From NCBI RefSeq assembly GCF_002091675.1, contig NZ_BDAE01000018.1, positions 44,582-108,581 of the forward strand: a stretch of 64,000 nt of DNA, written 5' to 3'. The notes beneath the pieces were generated by a model that saw only the letters and a program-made list of their open reading frames with translations, made no database searches and was not told the DNA's origin. The stretch is from Pseudomonas luteola NBRC 103146. Its GTDB lineage: Bacteria; Pseudomonadota; Gammaproteobacteria; Pseudomonadales; Pseudomonadaceae. The translations under genes were made by a program, and so were the position numbers. How positions within the stretch are numbered: position 1 is the stretch's first letter; each line of letters opens with the position of its first letter. Shown piece after piece: positions 8,890 through 18,397 of the stretch.

Positions 8890-10460
8890 TCGATAACCCT
8901 CCCTTTGAGAGCGAAGAGTCCTTGCGGGCGCTTCTGGATAAACAGGATGATCAGCGCAAGGATTAAAATCTTGCCCAGTACTGCGCCGATCTGTGGTTCG
9001 AGAATCTTGTTGGCAATGCCCAGGCCGAACGCAGCCATGACGCTTCCAGCCAGCTGGCCAACCCCGCCAAGCACCACGACCAGAAAGGAGTCGATGATGT
9101 AGCCCTGACCCAGGTCAGGTCCGACGTTGCCAACCTGCGACAGCGCCACGCCACCCAGGCCGGCAATACCCGAGCCCAGGCCAAACGCCAGCATGTCGAT
9201 GCGCCCGGTCGGCACGCCGCAGCAGGCTGCCATGTTGCGGTTCTGCGTCACGGCGCGGATATTCAAGCCTAGCCGGGTCATATTGAGCAGACTCCAGGTG
9301 AGAACCAGAACCGCAATTACAAAACCAATGATGATCAGCCGGTTATATGGCAGCAGCAGATTCGGCAAGACCTGGATGCCGCCCGAGAGCCATGCCGGAT
9401 TTGCCACTTCCACGTTTTGGGCCCCGAACACGACGCGCACCAGCTGGATCAGCATCAGGCTGATGCCCCAGGTTGCCAGCAGGGTTTCAAGCGGGCGGCC
9501 GTACAGATGGCGGATCACGGTACGTTCCAGTGCCATGCCAATGACCGCCGTGATAAGAAATGCCACAGGCAGAGCCAGCAGTGGATAAAACGCGAGCCAA
9601 TCGGGCGCCAGACGCTGGAACAGCAGTTGAACCACGTACGTGGAGTAGGCGCCTAGCATCAGCATCTCGCCATGGGCCATATTGATCACACCCAGCAGGC
9701 CGTACGTGATGGCAAGGCCCAAGGCTGCCAATAGCAGAATCGAGCCTAGGGAAAGGCCGGTAAAGGCCTGTCCAAGCAGATCACCGATCAGGAGGCGACG
9801 TTCCACCTGTTTCTGACTGGTTGCTGCGGCCTTGCGTACATGGGCGTCGGTCTCGTTGGCGGGATTGGTCAGCGCCTGCAGGCGCGTGCGTGCCTGGGGC
9901 TCACCGGTGTCGCCCAGCAGGCGCACCGCAGCCAAACGCACGGCAGGATCAGGATCGGTCAACTGTAGGTTGGCTAGGGTAAGGCTCAACGCCTGTTTGA
10001 CGTCTTCATCTGCCTCGATATGCAGGCGCTGTTCGAGCAGCGTACGCTGTTCTGGCTTGGCTTCCTGCCGTAATGCCTGTGCGGCGTGCAGACGTGCCGA
10101 AGCATCGTCGGACAGGAGCTGGTGGCTCGCCAGGGCATTGCTGATCAAGACCCGGAGCCGGTTGTTCAAGCGGAAGCTTTTCGGCGTGCCGACAGGCGCT
10201 ACTGTAGAGTCACCTTCTGCGGCATGCAGTGTATTGCCGCCCTTGTAGAACACGTGCTTTTCATCGTCGATGACTACGGTGTTGTCCTGCAGGGCTTGTA
10301 GAAAAGGTAAGCGGTCAGGGCTGGGCTCAGCCGACCAGGCTTGTAGTAGCTTGATCTGTTCGGCGCTGCTGGCGGCGGCGAAGTCACTGGCCGGGCCGGC
10401 GCAGGCCAAGCCGGTAGCGCTCAGCAGCAAGGCAGTCAATAAAAAGGAAACCAGGCGCAT
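8886..10460 (-). CDS. urtB: Urea ABC transporter permease UrtB
   Basis: A 524-residue protein with a signal-like N-terminus, then a helical, probably periplasmic region to about residue 225 (repetitive Leu/Ala-rich helices, several beginning DPAVRLAAVRLL-like, HEAT-like), then a LivH-type permease with GLAITYGLLGVINMAHGEMLMLGAY and the coupling loop LNIRAVTQNRNMAACCGVPTGRID. The long N-terminal domain distinguishes UrtB from amino acid permeases. A 108-bp gap separates it from urtA. Confidence 0.95.
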   Translation of the reverse strand: MRLVSFLLTALLLSATGLACAGPASDFAAASSAEQIKLLQAWSAEPSPDRLPFLQALQDNTVVIDDEKHVFYKGGNTLHAAEGDSTVAPVGTPKSFRLNNRLRVLISNALASHQLLSDDASARLHAAQALRQEAKPEQRTLLEQRLHIEADEDVKQALSLTLANLQLTDPDPAVRLAAVRLLGDTGEPQARTRLQALTNPANETDAHVRKAAATSQKQVERRLLIGDLLGQAFTGLSLGSILLLAALGLAITYGLLGVINMAHGEMLMLGAYSTYVVQLLFQRLAPDWLAFYPLLALPVAFLITAVIGMALERTVIRHLYGRPLETLLATWGISLMLIQLVRVVFGAQNVEVANPAWLSGGIQVLPNLLLPYNRLIIIGFVIAVLVLTWSLLNMTRLGLNIRAVTQNRNMAACCGVPTGRIDMLAFGLGSGIAGLGGVALSQVGNVGPDLGQGYIIDSFLVVVLGGVGQLAGSVMAAFGLGIANKILEPQIGAVLGKILILALIILFIQKRPQGLFALKGRVID

Positions 10461-10568
10461 GTTTTCTCTCGTGTGTGCAGGGGCTGCACCCTCGGGCGCT
10501 TCGTGGCGAAGCAGACACTGGCAAGCGAAAGGCTCCCCAATGCCCGCGACGCGTTATCAACTCATGCG

Positions 10569-11843
10569 TTAAAACGTACCCTTGACTGGATGATCCGGCT
10601 TCTTGTCATTGCCGGTGATATAAGGGCTCCAGGGCTGTGCGCGGATGGGACCTTCGGTCTGCCAGACCACACTGAACTGACCGTCATCCTGGATCTCGCC
10701 GATCATGACCGGCTTATGGAGGTGATGATTGGTCTTGTCCATGGTCAGGGTGTAGCCGGAGGGAGCCTGGAAGCTCTGATCAGCCAGCGCATCACGGACC
10801 TTGTCCACATCGGTCGATTTGGCCTTCTCGACGGCCTGCGCCCACATGTGGATACCTACGTAGGTCGCTTCCATCGGGTCATTGGTGACAGCTGTAGCGG
10901 CGTTGGGAAGGTTATGGGCCTTGGCATAGGCCTTCCAGTCGGATACGAATTTCTCGTTGACCGGATTTTCGACGGACTGAAAGTAGTTCCAGGCTGCCAG
11001 ATGACCGACCAGTGGCGCCGTATCAATACCACGCAGCTCTTCCTCACCCACCGAGAAAGCCACTACCGGTACGTCTGTTGCCTTCAACCCCTGGTTGGCC
11101 AGTTCCTTGTAAAAGGGCACGTTGGAATCGCCGTTGATGGTCGAGACCACAGCGGTCTTGCCGCCGGCAGAGAATTTTTTGATATTGGCAACGATGGTCT
11201 GATAGTCACTATGACCAAAGGGGGTATAGACCTCTTCGATATTTTTGTCGTCTACGCCCTTGCTATGCAGGAAGGCGCGGAGGATCTTGTTCGTGGTACG
11301 AGGATAGACGTAATCGGTGCCCAGCAGGAAAAAGCGCTTGGCGGCACCACCATCCTCGCTCATCAGGTATTCCACTGCCGGAATGGCCTGCTGATTGGGC
11401 GCTGCGCCGGTATAGAACACGTTGGGCGACATTTCCTCGCCCTCATACTGAACGGGGTAGAACAACATGCCGTTCAGCTCTTCAAAAACCGGTAATACGG
11501 ATTTGCGAGAGACGGAGGTCCAGCAGCCGAATACCACGGCTACCTTGTCCTGAGTCAGTAGTTGGCGTGCTTTTTCTGCAAACAATGGCCAGTTGGAAGC
11601 AGGGTCAACCACCACCGGCTCAAGCTTTTTACCGTTTACGCCGCCCTTGGCATTGATTTCATCGATGGTCATCAGCGCCATGTCTTTGAGCGATGTTTCG
11701 GAGATCGCCATGGTGCCGGACAGGGAGTGCAGAATACCGACCTTAATGGTGTCGGCGGCGTGCGCAGCGCTGAAAGGGAAAAGTCCGCTGAACAGCAGGG
11801 CGCTAGCGGCCAACGTTGTCTTGAGTAGGGGACGGCGCTTCAT
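10569..11843 (-). CDS. urtA: Urea ABC transporter substrate-binding protein UrtA
   Basis: Periplasmic binding protein of 424 residues with a Sec signal peptide (MKRR, hydrophobic run to about 29). Family signatures include IKVGILHSLSGTMAISE, VVFGCWTSVSRKSVLPVFEE and LFYPVQYEGEEMSPNVFYTG, all hallmark UrtA segments. It captures urea and passes it to UrtBC. It is the first gene of the urea run, so the promoter should lie in the 291-bp region upstream. These operons are usually under nitrogen (NtrC/RpoN) control, but I could not find a convincing -24/-12 element. Confidence 0.97.
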   Translation of the reverse strand: MKRRPLLKTTLAASALLFSGLFPFSAAHAADTIKVGILHSLSGTMAISETSLKDMALMTIDEINAKGGVNGKKLEPVVVDPASNWPLFAEKARQLLTQDKVAVVFGCWTSVSRKSVLPVFEELNGMLFYPVQYEGEEMSPNVFYTGAAPNQQAIPAVEYLMSEDGGAAKRFFLLGTDYVYPRTTNKILRAFLHSKGVDDKNIEEVYTPFGHSDYQTIVANIKKFSAGGKTAVVSTINGDSNVPFYKELANQGLKATDVPVVAFSVGEEELRGIDTAPLVGHLAAWNYFQSVENPVNEKFVSDWKAYAKAHNLPNAATAVTNDPMEATYVGIHMWAQAVEKAKSTDVDKVRDALADQSFQAPSGYTLTMDKTNHHLHKPVMIGEIQDDGQFSVVWQTEGPIRAQPWSPYITGNDKKPDHPVKGTF

Positions 11844-12020
11844 GCATGGCTCCTGGATGATCGTGCTCGATTGTGGGTAAGCCTTTTCGGCTTTAATCGA
11901 TGCATTTCACTATCCATGCCAAACTGCCACAGCCTTTGATTTGACTAAGCTCTCATACTCAAACGCTGGCGGCGTAGTAGACGTGGTGCCTTCTTTTGGT
12001 GCTCTGGATAAATACGAAAA

Positions 12021-12050
12021 ACCAGGCGGCCCTTTTTTGGGGCGCCTGGC
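12021..12050 (-). terminator. Rho-independent terminator downstream of retS
   Basis: On the minus strand a GC-rich stem (CCAGGCG 12022-12028 with CGCCTGG 12043-12049, extended by G/C pairs around an A-rich loop) is followed immediately by TTTTT. It lies about 85 bp past the retS stop and insulates it from urtA. A second, weaker stem (12098-12106 with 12123-12131) lies just after the stop codon. Confidence 0.75.
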
Positions 12051-12134
12051 TTGGGCCGTTATTTGAATAAATTATAAGCAGCCTATTGGACGAGTCAGGC
12101 AGCTACATGGTGAAGAAGTCACGTAGCTGCCACC

Positions 12135-14888
12135 TTACTTCTTTGTTTCGCCTCGCTCACGTTCGCCAGCCCAGAACTGCACAAGGTCACGCAATTGAGA
12201 CAACTCCACAGGCTTGGCCATATGACCATCCATTCCGGCTTCCTGGGCGCGCTCCTTGTGTTCGGAAAGGATATGCGCCGTCAGCGCCACAATGGGTGTT
12301 CGTGGGCGGTTCTCGCGCGCCTCCCACGCACGCATGCGTTCGGTTGCCGTAAAGCCGTCCATTTCCGGCATCTCGCAGTCCATCAATACGAGGTCATACT
12401 GGGTCTGTTGCATGGCTGCCAGGGCTTCAAGGCCATTTGTGGCTGTATCCGGCTCGATGTTGATCTTTTTCAACATGCCGCGAATAACTTTGGTTGAGAT
12501 GATGTTGTCCTCGGCAACCAGAACCTTGAGGTCGTTTGGCAGAGGCGCCGACTGGGTCTCTCGAGGCGTCTCGCCCAGCGGCTGGCTGCGTCGGGAGAGT
12601 TCATCGGCCAGTGTGGCCTTCAGCGTGTAGCCTGCTACAGGCTTGGTCAGGACACGCTTGATACCCGCGTTGCGTGCAATAATCTTGCTGGGCGCGTTAG
12701 TGATACCGGTCAGCATGATCAGTAGCAGATCATGGCTCAGGTTGGGATCTTCGTTGATCCGTGCGGCCAGTTGCATGCCGGTCATGCCTGGCATCTCCTG
12801 ATCCAGCAGCACAACATCGAAATATTCTTGCAGGTTCGCCTTGGTACGCAGGAGTGCCAGGGCCTCCCGCCCGGAAGCCGCCAGGGTGACGTTCATGCCC
12901 CAGGCACCGCATTGCAGCTGGAGAACCTTGCGGCAGGTTTCGTTATCGTCGACCACCAGCAGGCGGACGCCATGCAGGGGACGGTCGAGATCAGCGCCGG
13001 GATTATCCAGAAGGCCTTGTGGAACGGGAAGGGTAAGCCAGACGGTCGAGCCAGTTTCAGCGCCGCTTTCGATACCCAGCTCACCCTTCATCAGCATGAT
13101 CAGGCGCTGCGTGATGGCAAGACCCCGATGGGCACCCGATACACCAGCTGCCAGAAACTCCCGGCTGTCCAACGTGCTGGAAACCAGGCGGTTACGGGCC
13201 TCAGGCTCCAGGGGCGTACCGCTGTCCTGAACGGCGATACGCAGGCGAGGGTTTGGCGTTCCTTGGCCTTCCAGAGCCACCACCAGCAGGATCTCGCCTA
13301 TTTCAGTCCGCTGGAAGGCATTATCCAGCAGGCTTAGCAACACCTGGCGCAGACGCGTCGGGTCACCCGTCATCATGCGCGGCACCTGGGGCTGGATAAA
13401 GCTGATCAGTTCAACCTGTCGATGCTCGGCCTTGGCTCTGAAAATATCAAGGCTGTCCTCGATCAGCGCATTGAAGTCGAATTGGACATCTTCCAGTTCG
13501 ATCTGGCCAGACTCGAGCCTTGATATATCCAGAATTTCATTGATCAGGCTAAGCAGCTCATTACCTGCGCTGTGAATGGTCTGGACATAATCCCGTTGCT
13601 TGGGTGACATAGCGGTGCCTAAAAGCAGCTCGGTCATGCCCAATACACCGTTCATAGGGGTGCGTATTTCGTGGCTCATGCGTGCCAGGAAGTCTGCCTT
13701 GCCTTTGATTTCAGCCGTGTTGGCGGCTTGGTCACGGCTCATCAGGAAGTGCTTTTCAAGCAGATAACGCTGGCGCTCGCCTACAGCCACCGTAAACAGA
13801 AAGCCGGTAATCACGCTGACCATGACCAGTGCGCGTCCCAGCCATTCTGGTGAGGACCAGTAACCCATCATGCGGGGCAGGGCCAAACCACCCGCAATGA
13901 TGGCCAGCAGATAGGCCAGCGCCAGCCAGCGTGCGGGCTTGAAGCCCTGTTGCCAGTATTTGACGCTGATGGCGAAAAGGGTGAAAACACTTAGGCCGAT
14001 GAGGCTGTAAAGCACCTCGCCGATGTATACGTCCTTGGTCAGAATCAGGAACGCGGCCGCCAATACAAGCGCGATGAACTCGACATAAAGCACCAGTTGC
14101 AGGCGTAATGGCAATTGCTGGCCGTTAAAGAAAGCGCTGGTAAAGTAGAGCGCACACGCCATCGTTGCTAGGGTAGAGAGATCCATCAGCAATGGCGTCA
14201 GGTACAGTTTTTCGACTAGGATCATGCTGGCCAGGCCGAAGATGTTAAAGGCGGCCACCATCTGCAGGCCGAGCAGAATGGTTAGGGCAATACCGGTACT
14301 GCTGCGCCGGTAGAAGAGCTGCATCATGTTGAAGATCATGAGCATGCACAGGCAGCCCAGCAGCGTGCCGAACATCAGTAGCCGGAAGGCGATGGTGATC
14401 TCGGCATTGGGCGCAATCTTTAGAAAGGCACGAATCGGACTTCGGCTTTCCATGCGGACAAAAACGTCCAGCGGGCCGGCGGTACTCGGCAGGGTAAACA
14501 GAAAGTCGCGGCTGGGCTGCTCACGGTAGTTACCGGGGCGTGCGATGCCGGTTCGATTGAGGGACAGGGTCCTGCCATCACTCAAGGCATAAAAATCGAT
14601 ATACGCCACGTTTGGTGCAATGGCCCGTAGAACGCGTGAGGCATCCGAGGCGGGCAGGCGAGTATAGAGCCAGATTGCTCCTTCATCAGCCGGACGATGG
14701 GTTTCCTGGCCCGGGAGCGATCTGAACTCAGAAAGCCGCTCACGCACATCGCTCAGCTGCAGGCTACCCTCTGGATCATCCAGGCGTGACCATGCCGCCA
14801 TTTCGTCGGCAGCCACAGGAAACGAGGCATACAGGAAAGCCAGCACAACGCTGGCAAGCAAACAGATGGCGGTCCTGAGCCGGCGCAC
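12135..14888 (-). CDS. retS: RetS-type hybrid sensor histidine kinase (7TMR-DISM, HisKA, HATPase, REC, REC)
   Basis: A 917-residue membrane kinase. In order: signal peptide (1-27), periplasmic DISMED2-type beta domain (about 30-160), seven or eight transmembrane helices (about 165-370), HisKA with SHEIRTPMNG (His406), HATPase (about 500-625, N box LDNAFQ, DSG box), REC1 with Asp696 and REC2 with Asp837. The architecture and the position next to purD-purH-fis match P. aeruginosa RetS. RetS acts mainly by binding and blocking GacS, repressing the Gac/Rsm switch to biofilm growth while favouring type III secretion and acute virulence. The ATPase G2 region is poorly conserved, consistent with a regulator rather than an active kinase. 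Confidence 0.9.
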   Translation of the reverse strand: MRRLRTAICLLASVVLAFLYASFPVAADEMAAWSRLDDPEGSLQLSDVRERLSEFRSLPGQETHRPADEGAIWLYTRLPASDASRVLRAIAPNVAYIDFYALSDGRTLSLNRTGIARPGNYREQPSRDFLFTLPSTAGPLDVFVRMESRSPIRAFLKIAPNAEITIAFRLLMFGTLLGCLCMLMIFNMMQLFYRRSSTGIALTILLGLQMVAAFNIFGLASMILVEKLYLTPLLMDLSTLATMACALYFTSAFFNGQQLPLRLQLVLYVEFIALVLAAAFLILTKDVYIGEVLYSLIGLSVFTLFAISVKYWQQGFKPARWLALAYLLAIIAGGLALPRMMGYWSSPEWLGRALVMVSVITGFLFTVAVGERQRYLLEKHFLMSRDQAANTAEIKGKADFLARMSHEIRTPMNGVLGMTELLLGTAMSPKQRDYVQTIHSAGNELLSLINEILDISRLESGQIELEDVQFDFNALIEDSLDIFRAKAEHRQVELISFIQPQVPRMMTGDPTRLRQVLLSLLDNAFQRTEIGEILLVVALEGQGTPNPRLRIAVQDSGTPLEPEARNRLVSSTLDSREFLAAGVSGAHRGLAITQRLIMLMKGELGIESGAETGSTVWLTLPVPQGLLDNPGADLDRPLHGVRLLVVDDNETCRKVLQLQCGAWGMNVTLAASGREALALLRTKANLQEYFDVVLLDQEMPGMTGMQLAARINEDPNLSHDLLLIMLTGITNAPSKIIARNAGIKRVLTKPVAGYTLKATLADELSRRSQPLGETPRETQSAPLPNDLKVLVAEDNIISTKVIRGMLKKINIEPDTATNGLEALAAMQQTQYDLVLMDCEMPEMDGFTATERMRAWEARENRPRTPIVALTAHILSEHKERAQEAGMDGHMAKPVELSQLRDLVQFWAGERERGETKK

Positions 14889-14947
14889 GAAAATTCCCTT
14901 CGTAAGTTGAATTCAGAGTATAGCGAGCCGACCAGCAGGGATAAATG

Positions 14948-14976
14948 CTGCCGGACATCTTCATGACGTCCGGCAG
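14948..14976 (-). terminator. Hairpin after purD
   Basis: CTGCCGGAC (14948-14956) pairs with GTCCGGCAG (14968-14976) across an 11-nt loop. It is followed on the minus strand by an AT-rich stretch (ATTTAT). It lies 6 bp past the purD stop and before the retS gene. Confidence 0.6.
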
Positions 14977-14982
14977 TGGTAA

Positions 14983-16266
14983 TTAGCTGCGTTCGCGAGC
15001 TATTGCACGATAACCGATATCGTTGCGGTAGAAGCAGCCGTTCCAGTTGATCTGTCTGGCTAGGGCATAGGCATTCTGCTGTGCCTGAGCCACGGAGTTA
15101 CCTAGTGCCGTGGCGCACAGGACGCGGCCACCGCTGGTCACGACCTGATCTTGTACCAATGCTGTGCCAGCATGAAAGACCTTGCCGTCAGCAGCAACTG
15201 CCTGCTCCAGGCCGGAAATGACGTCTCCCTTGGCGTAGTCTCCAGGGTAGCCGCCTGCTGCCAGCACGACACCCAGGCTGGGTCGAGGATCCCACTGGGC
15301 ATCAGCCGTATCCAGCTGCTCAGCCAGCGCTGCTTCGACCAGTGCTACCAGACTGGATTGCAGGCGCAGCATGATCGGCTGCGTTTCAGGATCGCCAAAG
15401 CGGCAGTTGAACTCGATGACCTTGGGAGCGCCGCTCTTGTCGATCATCAGGCCAGCATACAGAAAACCGGTATAGACATGACCTTCAGCCGCCATACCCT
15501 GTACCGTGGGATAGATTACTTCATCCATGATGCGCTGATGGATATCAGTAGTGACCACCGGAGCGGGTGAGTACGCACCCATGCCGCCGGTATTCGGGCC
15601 GGTGTCTGCATCGCCTACACGCTTGTGATCCTGACTGGTCGCCATGGGCAGTACATTATGGCCGTCGACCATGACGATAAAGCTGGCTTCTTCGCCCTCC
15701 AGGAACTCCTCGATAACAACACGAGCACCCGCATCGCCAAAGGCATTGCCTGACAGCATGTCACGTACGGCAGCCTCAGCTTCTTCAAGCGTCATGGCGA
15801 CGATCACACCCTTGCCTGCAGCAAGGCCGTCGGCCTTGACTACGATAGGTGCGCCCTTTTCACGCAGGTAGGCAAGGGCAGGCTCAATTTCAGTAAAGTT
15901 CTGGTATGCCGCTGTAGGAATCTGGTGGCGGGCCAGGAAATCCTTGGTGAAGGCCTTGGATCCTTCCAGCTGGGCAGCGCCTGCCGTAGGGCCGAAGCAC
16001 TTCAGGCCACGTGAGCGAAATAGGTCTACGACACCTTTTACCAGAGGGGCTTCTGGTCCGACGATTGTCAGAGCAACGTTTTTCTCGGCAAAGTCCGCCA
16101 GTTGCTCCAGAGCCAGGACATCAATAGCGACGTTTTCACATTTATCTTCGATGGCCGTACCCGCATTACCCGGTGCAACGAATACCTTTTCAACGCGAGG
16201 ATCCTGTGCCGCCTTCCAGGCCAGCGCGTGTTCTCGTCCGCCGCTGCCAATGATCAATACATTCAT
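14983..16266 (-). CDS. purD: Phosphoribosylamine--glycine ligase
   Basis: PurD of 427 residues with the N-terminal MNVLIIGSGGREHALAWK signature and ATP-grasp core (VVKADGLAAGKGVIVA, EFLEGEEASFIVMVDG, GGMGAYSPAPV, EFNCRFGDPETQ). It joins glycine to phosphoribosylamine in the second step of purine synthesis. It follows purH on the same strand, separated by 123 bp containing two hairpins. Confidence 0.98.
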   Translation of the reverse strand: MNVLIIGSGGREHALAWKAAQDPRVEKVFVAPGNAGTAIEDKCENVAIDVLALEQLADFAEKNVALTIVGPEAPLVKGVVDLFRSRGLKCFGPTAGAAQLEGSKAFTKDFLARHQIPTAAYQNFTEIEPALAYLREKGAPIVVKADGLAAGKGVIVAMTLEEAEAAVRDMLSGNAFGDAGARVVIEEFLEGEEASFIVMVDGHNVLPMATSQDHKRVGDADTGPNTGGMGAYSPAPVVTTDIHQRIMDEVIYPTVQGMAAEGHVYTGFLYAGLMIDKSGAPKVIEFNCRFGDPETQPIMLRLQSSLVALVEAALAEQLDTADAQWDPRPSLGVVLAAGGYPGDYAKGDVISGLEQAVAADGKVFHAGTALVQDQVVTSGGRVLCATALGNSVAQAQQNAYALARQINWNGCFYRNDIGYRAIARERS

Positions 16267-16280
16267 GTTCGCTCCTTCTA

Positions 16281-16308
16281 GGGCTCATGCCGGCCAGGGC
16301 ATGAGCCC
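16281..16308 (-). promoter_or_regulatory. 11-bp hairpin in the purH-purD spacer
   Basis: GGGCTCATGCC (16281-16291) pairs perfectly with GGCATGAGCCC (16298-16308), with a 6-nt loop. It ends only 15 bp before the purD start. Without a T tract it looks more like an mRNA-processing or stabilising stem than a terminator. Confidence 0.4.
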
Positions 16309-16323
16309 GCAGTGATGCAAGAT

Positions 16324-16368
16324 GTCTGGAGCCTCTCGTCTGCGCAGTGGCAGATCAAGGCTCCGGAC
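16324..16368 (-). promoter_or_regulatory. Second hairpin after purH
   Basis: GTCTGGAGCC (16324-16333) pairs with GGCTCCGGAC (16359-16368) with one G-T pair. A nested TCTGC/GCAGA stem lies inside. Together with the neighbouring stem, nearly the whole spacer can be folded, which suggests control of purD expression relative to purH. Confidence 0.4.
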
Positions 16369-16389
16369 AATACGGCAAAGCCGGTTTGA

Positions 16390-17997
16390 TTAGTGACGGA
16401 AATGACGCATGCCGGTAAAGACCATGGCCATGCCTGCTTCATCGGCAGCCGCAATGACTTCCGCGTCACGCATCGAGCCGCCGGGTTGAATCACGGCGGT
16501 AATGCCGGCCTTGGCAGCATTGTCGATGCCGTCACGGAAGGGGAAGAAGGCATCGGATGCCATGACGGCTCCTTGTACGGCCAGTCCGGCATGTTCTGCC
16601 TTGATGGCAGCGATGCGGGCAGAATTGACACGGCTCATCTGGCCAGCTCCTACGCCTACGGTCTGACGATGCTTGGCATAAACGATGGCGTTGGACTTCA
16701 CAAATTTGGCGACTTTCCAGGCGAACAGCAGGTCTTGGATTTCCTGCTCACTGGGCGCGCGCTGAGTAACGATTTTGAGATCGGCCTGAGTGATCATACC
16801 GATGTCGCGGCTCTGTACCAGCAGGCCACCGTTTACTCGCTTGAAGTCCCAGCCGCCCACGCGTTCGGTGCTCCATTCGCCGCATTCCAGCAGTCGAACA
16901 TTGGCTTTGGCTGCGATGATCTCGCGAGCGGCAGCTGATACCTTGGGTGCAATGATGACTTCGACGAACTGGCGCTCGACAATCGCCTTGGCCGTTTCGC
17001 CATCCAGCTCGCGGTTGAAAGCGATGATGCCGCCAAAGGCTGACTCGCTATCAGTGGCATATGCCAGGTCATAGGCCTTGCGAATGCCACCATCCTCTTC
17101 GGAGGCTACCGCAACGCCACAGGGATTGGCATGTTTGACGATAACGCAGGCTGGAGCATCAAAGCTCTTTACGCACTCCAGGGCTGCATCGGTGTCAGCC
17201 ACGTTATTGAAGGAAAGCTCCTTGCCTTGAAGCTGGGTCGCCGTGGCGACACTCGCCTCCTGGGGCTTGCCTTCTACATAGAAAGCAGCGCTCTGATGCG
17301 GATTTTCGCCGTAGCGCATCTCTTGCGCCTTGATGAACTGGGTATTGAAGGTACGGGGAAAGCTGCCGCGGCCCTGGGTGGATAATACTTCGGCCGTCTG
17401 GTCAATCGTGCCCAGGTAGTTGGCGATCATGCCGTCATAGGCTGATGTATGCTCGAAGGCTTTGAGGGCCAGATCGAAACGCTGTGCGTAGGTCATGCCG
17501 CCATGCTTGAGGCTTTCGATGACCTGAGCGTAATCGCCGGCATTGACGACGATAGCAACGTCCTTATGATTTTTCGCGGCTGAGCGAACCATGGTCGGAC
17601 CGCCAATATCGATATTCTCGATGGCAGTTGGCAGGTCGCAGTCTGGCTTGGCTACAGTTGCCTCGAAGGGGTAGAGGTTAACGGCTACCAGATCAATCGG
17701 CTGGATGCCGTGTTGACCCATGACGCCATCATCCGTACCGCGGCGACCCAGGATGCCACCATGAATCTTCGGATGCAGCGTCTTGACGCGACCGTCCATC
17801 ATTTCTGGAAAGCCGGTGTAATCCGCCACCTCCACTGCCGGGACATTATTGTCGCGCAGCAATTTATAGGTGCCGCCAGTCGAAAGAATCTCGACACCTA
17901 ATGCTGCAAGCTCTCGGGCAAAATCAACGACGCCAGTCTTGTCGGAGACGCTGATCAGCGCACGGCGAACGGGAAGGCGGGCGGTTTGGTCTGTCAT
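16390..17997 (-). CDS. purH: Bifunctional AICAR transformylase / IMP cyclohydrolase
   Basis: PurH catalyses the last two steps to IMP. The N-terminal MGS-like cyclohydrolase domain starts [12 protein letters not shown] and includes STGGTYKLL and [15 protein letters not shown]. The C-terminal transformylase carries [13 protein letters not shown] (Lys-His pair) and [19 protein letters not shown] place the start at the internal ATG (MTDQTARLP), giving 535 residues as in other pseudomonads; an upstream ATG at 18009 would add four residues but lacks a good ribosome site. fis lies 79 bp upstream of it. Confidence 0.97.
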   Translation of the reverse strand: MTDQTARLPVRRALISVSDKTGVVDFARELAALGVEILSTGGTYKLLRDNNVPAVEVADYTGFPEMMDGRVKTLHPKIHGGILGRRGTDDGVMGQHGIQPIDLVAVNLYPFEATVAKPDCDLPTAIENIDIGGPTMVRSAAKNHKDVAIVVNAGDYAQVIESLKHGGMTYAQRFDLALKAFEHTSAYDGMIANYLGTIDQTAEVLSTQGRGSFPRTFNTQFIKAQEMRYGENPHQSAAFYVEGKPQEASVATATQLQGKELSFNNVADTDAALECVKSFDAPACVIVKHANPCGVAVASEEDGGIRKAYDLAYATDSESAFGGIIAFNRELDGETAKAIVERQFVEVIIAPKVSAAAREIIAAKANVRLLECGEWSTERVGGWDFKRVNGGLLVQSRDIGMITQADLKIVTQRAPSEQEIQDLLFAWKVAKFVKSNAIVYAKHRQTVGVGAGQMSRVNSARIAAIKAEHAGLAVQGAVMASDAFFPFRDGIDNAAKAGITAVIQPGGSMRDAEVIAAADEAGMAMVFTGMRHFRH

Positions 17998-18076
17998 CAC
18001 AAAGTCCATCGGTCAGGCGAGAGGAAGGGCTGTCCAGAACCGGACCTTGCTCGACCGGCTCTGGACATCATGAGAA

Positions 18077-18397
18077 TCAGAGCAGATCGTATTGCTTGAG
18101 CTTTTTGCGCAGGGTGCCGCGATTCAAGCCGAGCATCTCAGACGCCTTGGTCTGATTGCCCTTGACGTAATTCATTACGCTTTCCAGCAAGGGGGCTTCG
18201 ACTTCACACAACACCATGTTGTAGACATCGGTAACCGGCTGGCCGTCCAGGTGAGCGAAATAGTTGCGAAGCGCCTTTTCAACGCTGTCTCGCAGGGTCT
18301 GGCCTTCCTGCAGCGGTGCCGTCAGGTGCTGCTTCAGATTGGCATTGTCGCTCACAGGCGTGATTCCAGTCATAGAGTTATCGGTCAACGAAGTCAT
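18077..18397 (-). CDS. fis: DNA-binding protein Fis
   Basis: A 106-residue Fis: the C-terminal helix-turn-helix [26 protein letters not shown] is essentially canonical. Fis bends DNA and regulates growth-rate-dependent transcription. Its ATG overlaps the dusB stop by 4 bp, reproducing the conserved dusB-fis operon of gammaproteobacteria. Confidence 0.97.
   Translation of the reverse strand: MTSLTDNSMTGITPVSDNANLKQHLTAPLQEGQTLRDSVEKALRNYFAHLDGQPVTDVYNMVLCEVEAPLLESVMNYVKGNQTKASEMLGLNRGTLRKKLKQYDLL

Noticed and set aside
10473..11495. A 340-codon open frame on the plus strand opposite urtA
   Set aside because: It lies entirely antisense to urtA and its promoter-proximal spacer, with no domain or ribosome site; urtA is unambiguous.
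11844..12020. Sigma-54 promoter upstream of urtA
   Set aside because: GG and GC dinucleotides occur, but none with the required 10-bp spacing in a TGGCAC/TTGC context.
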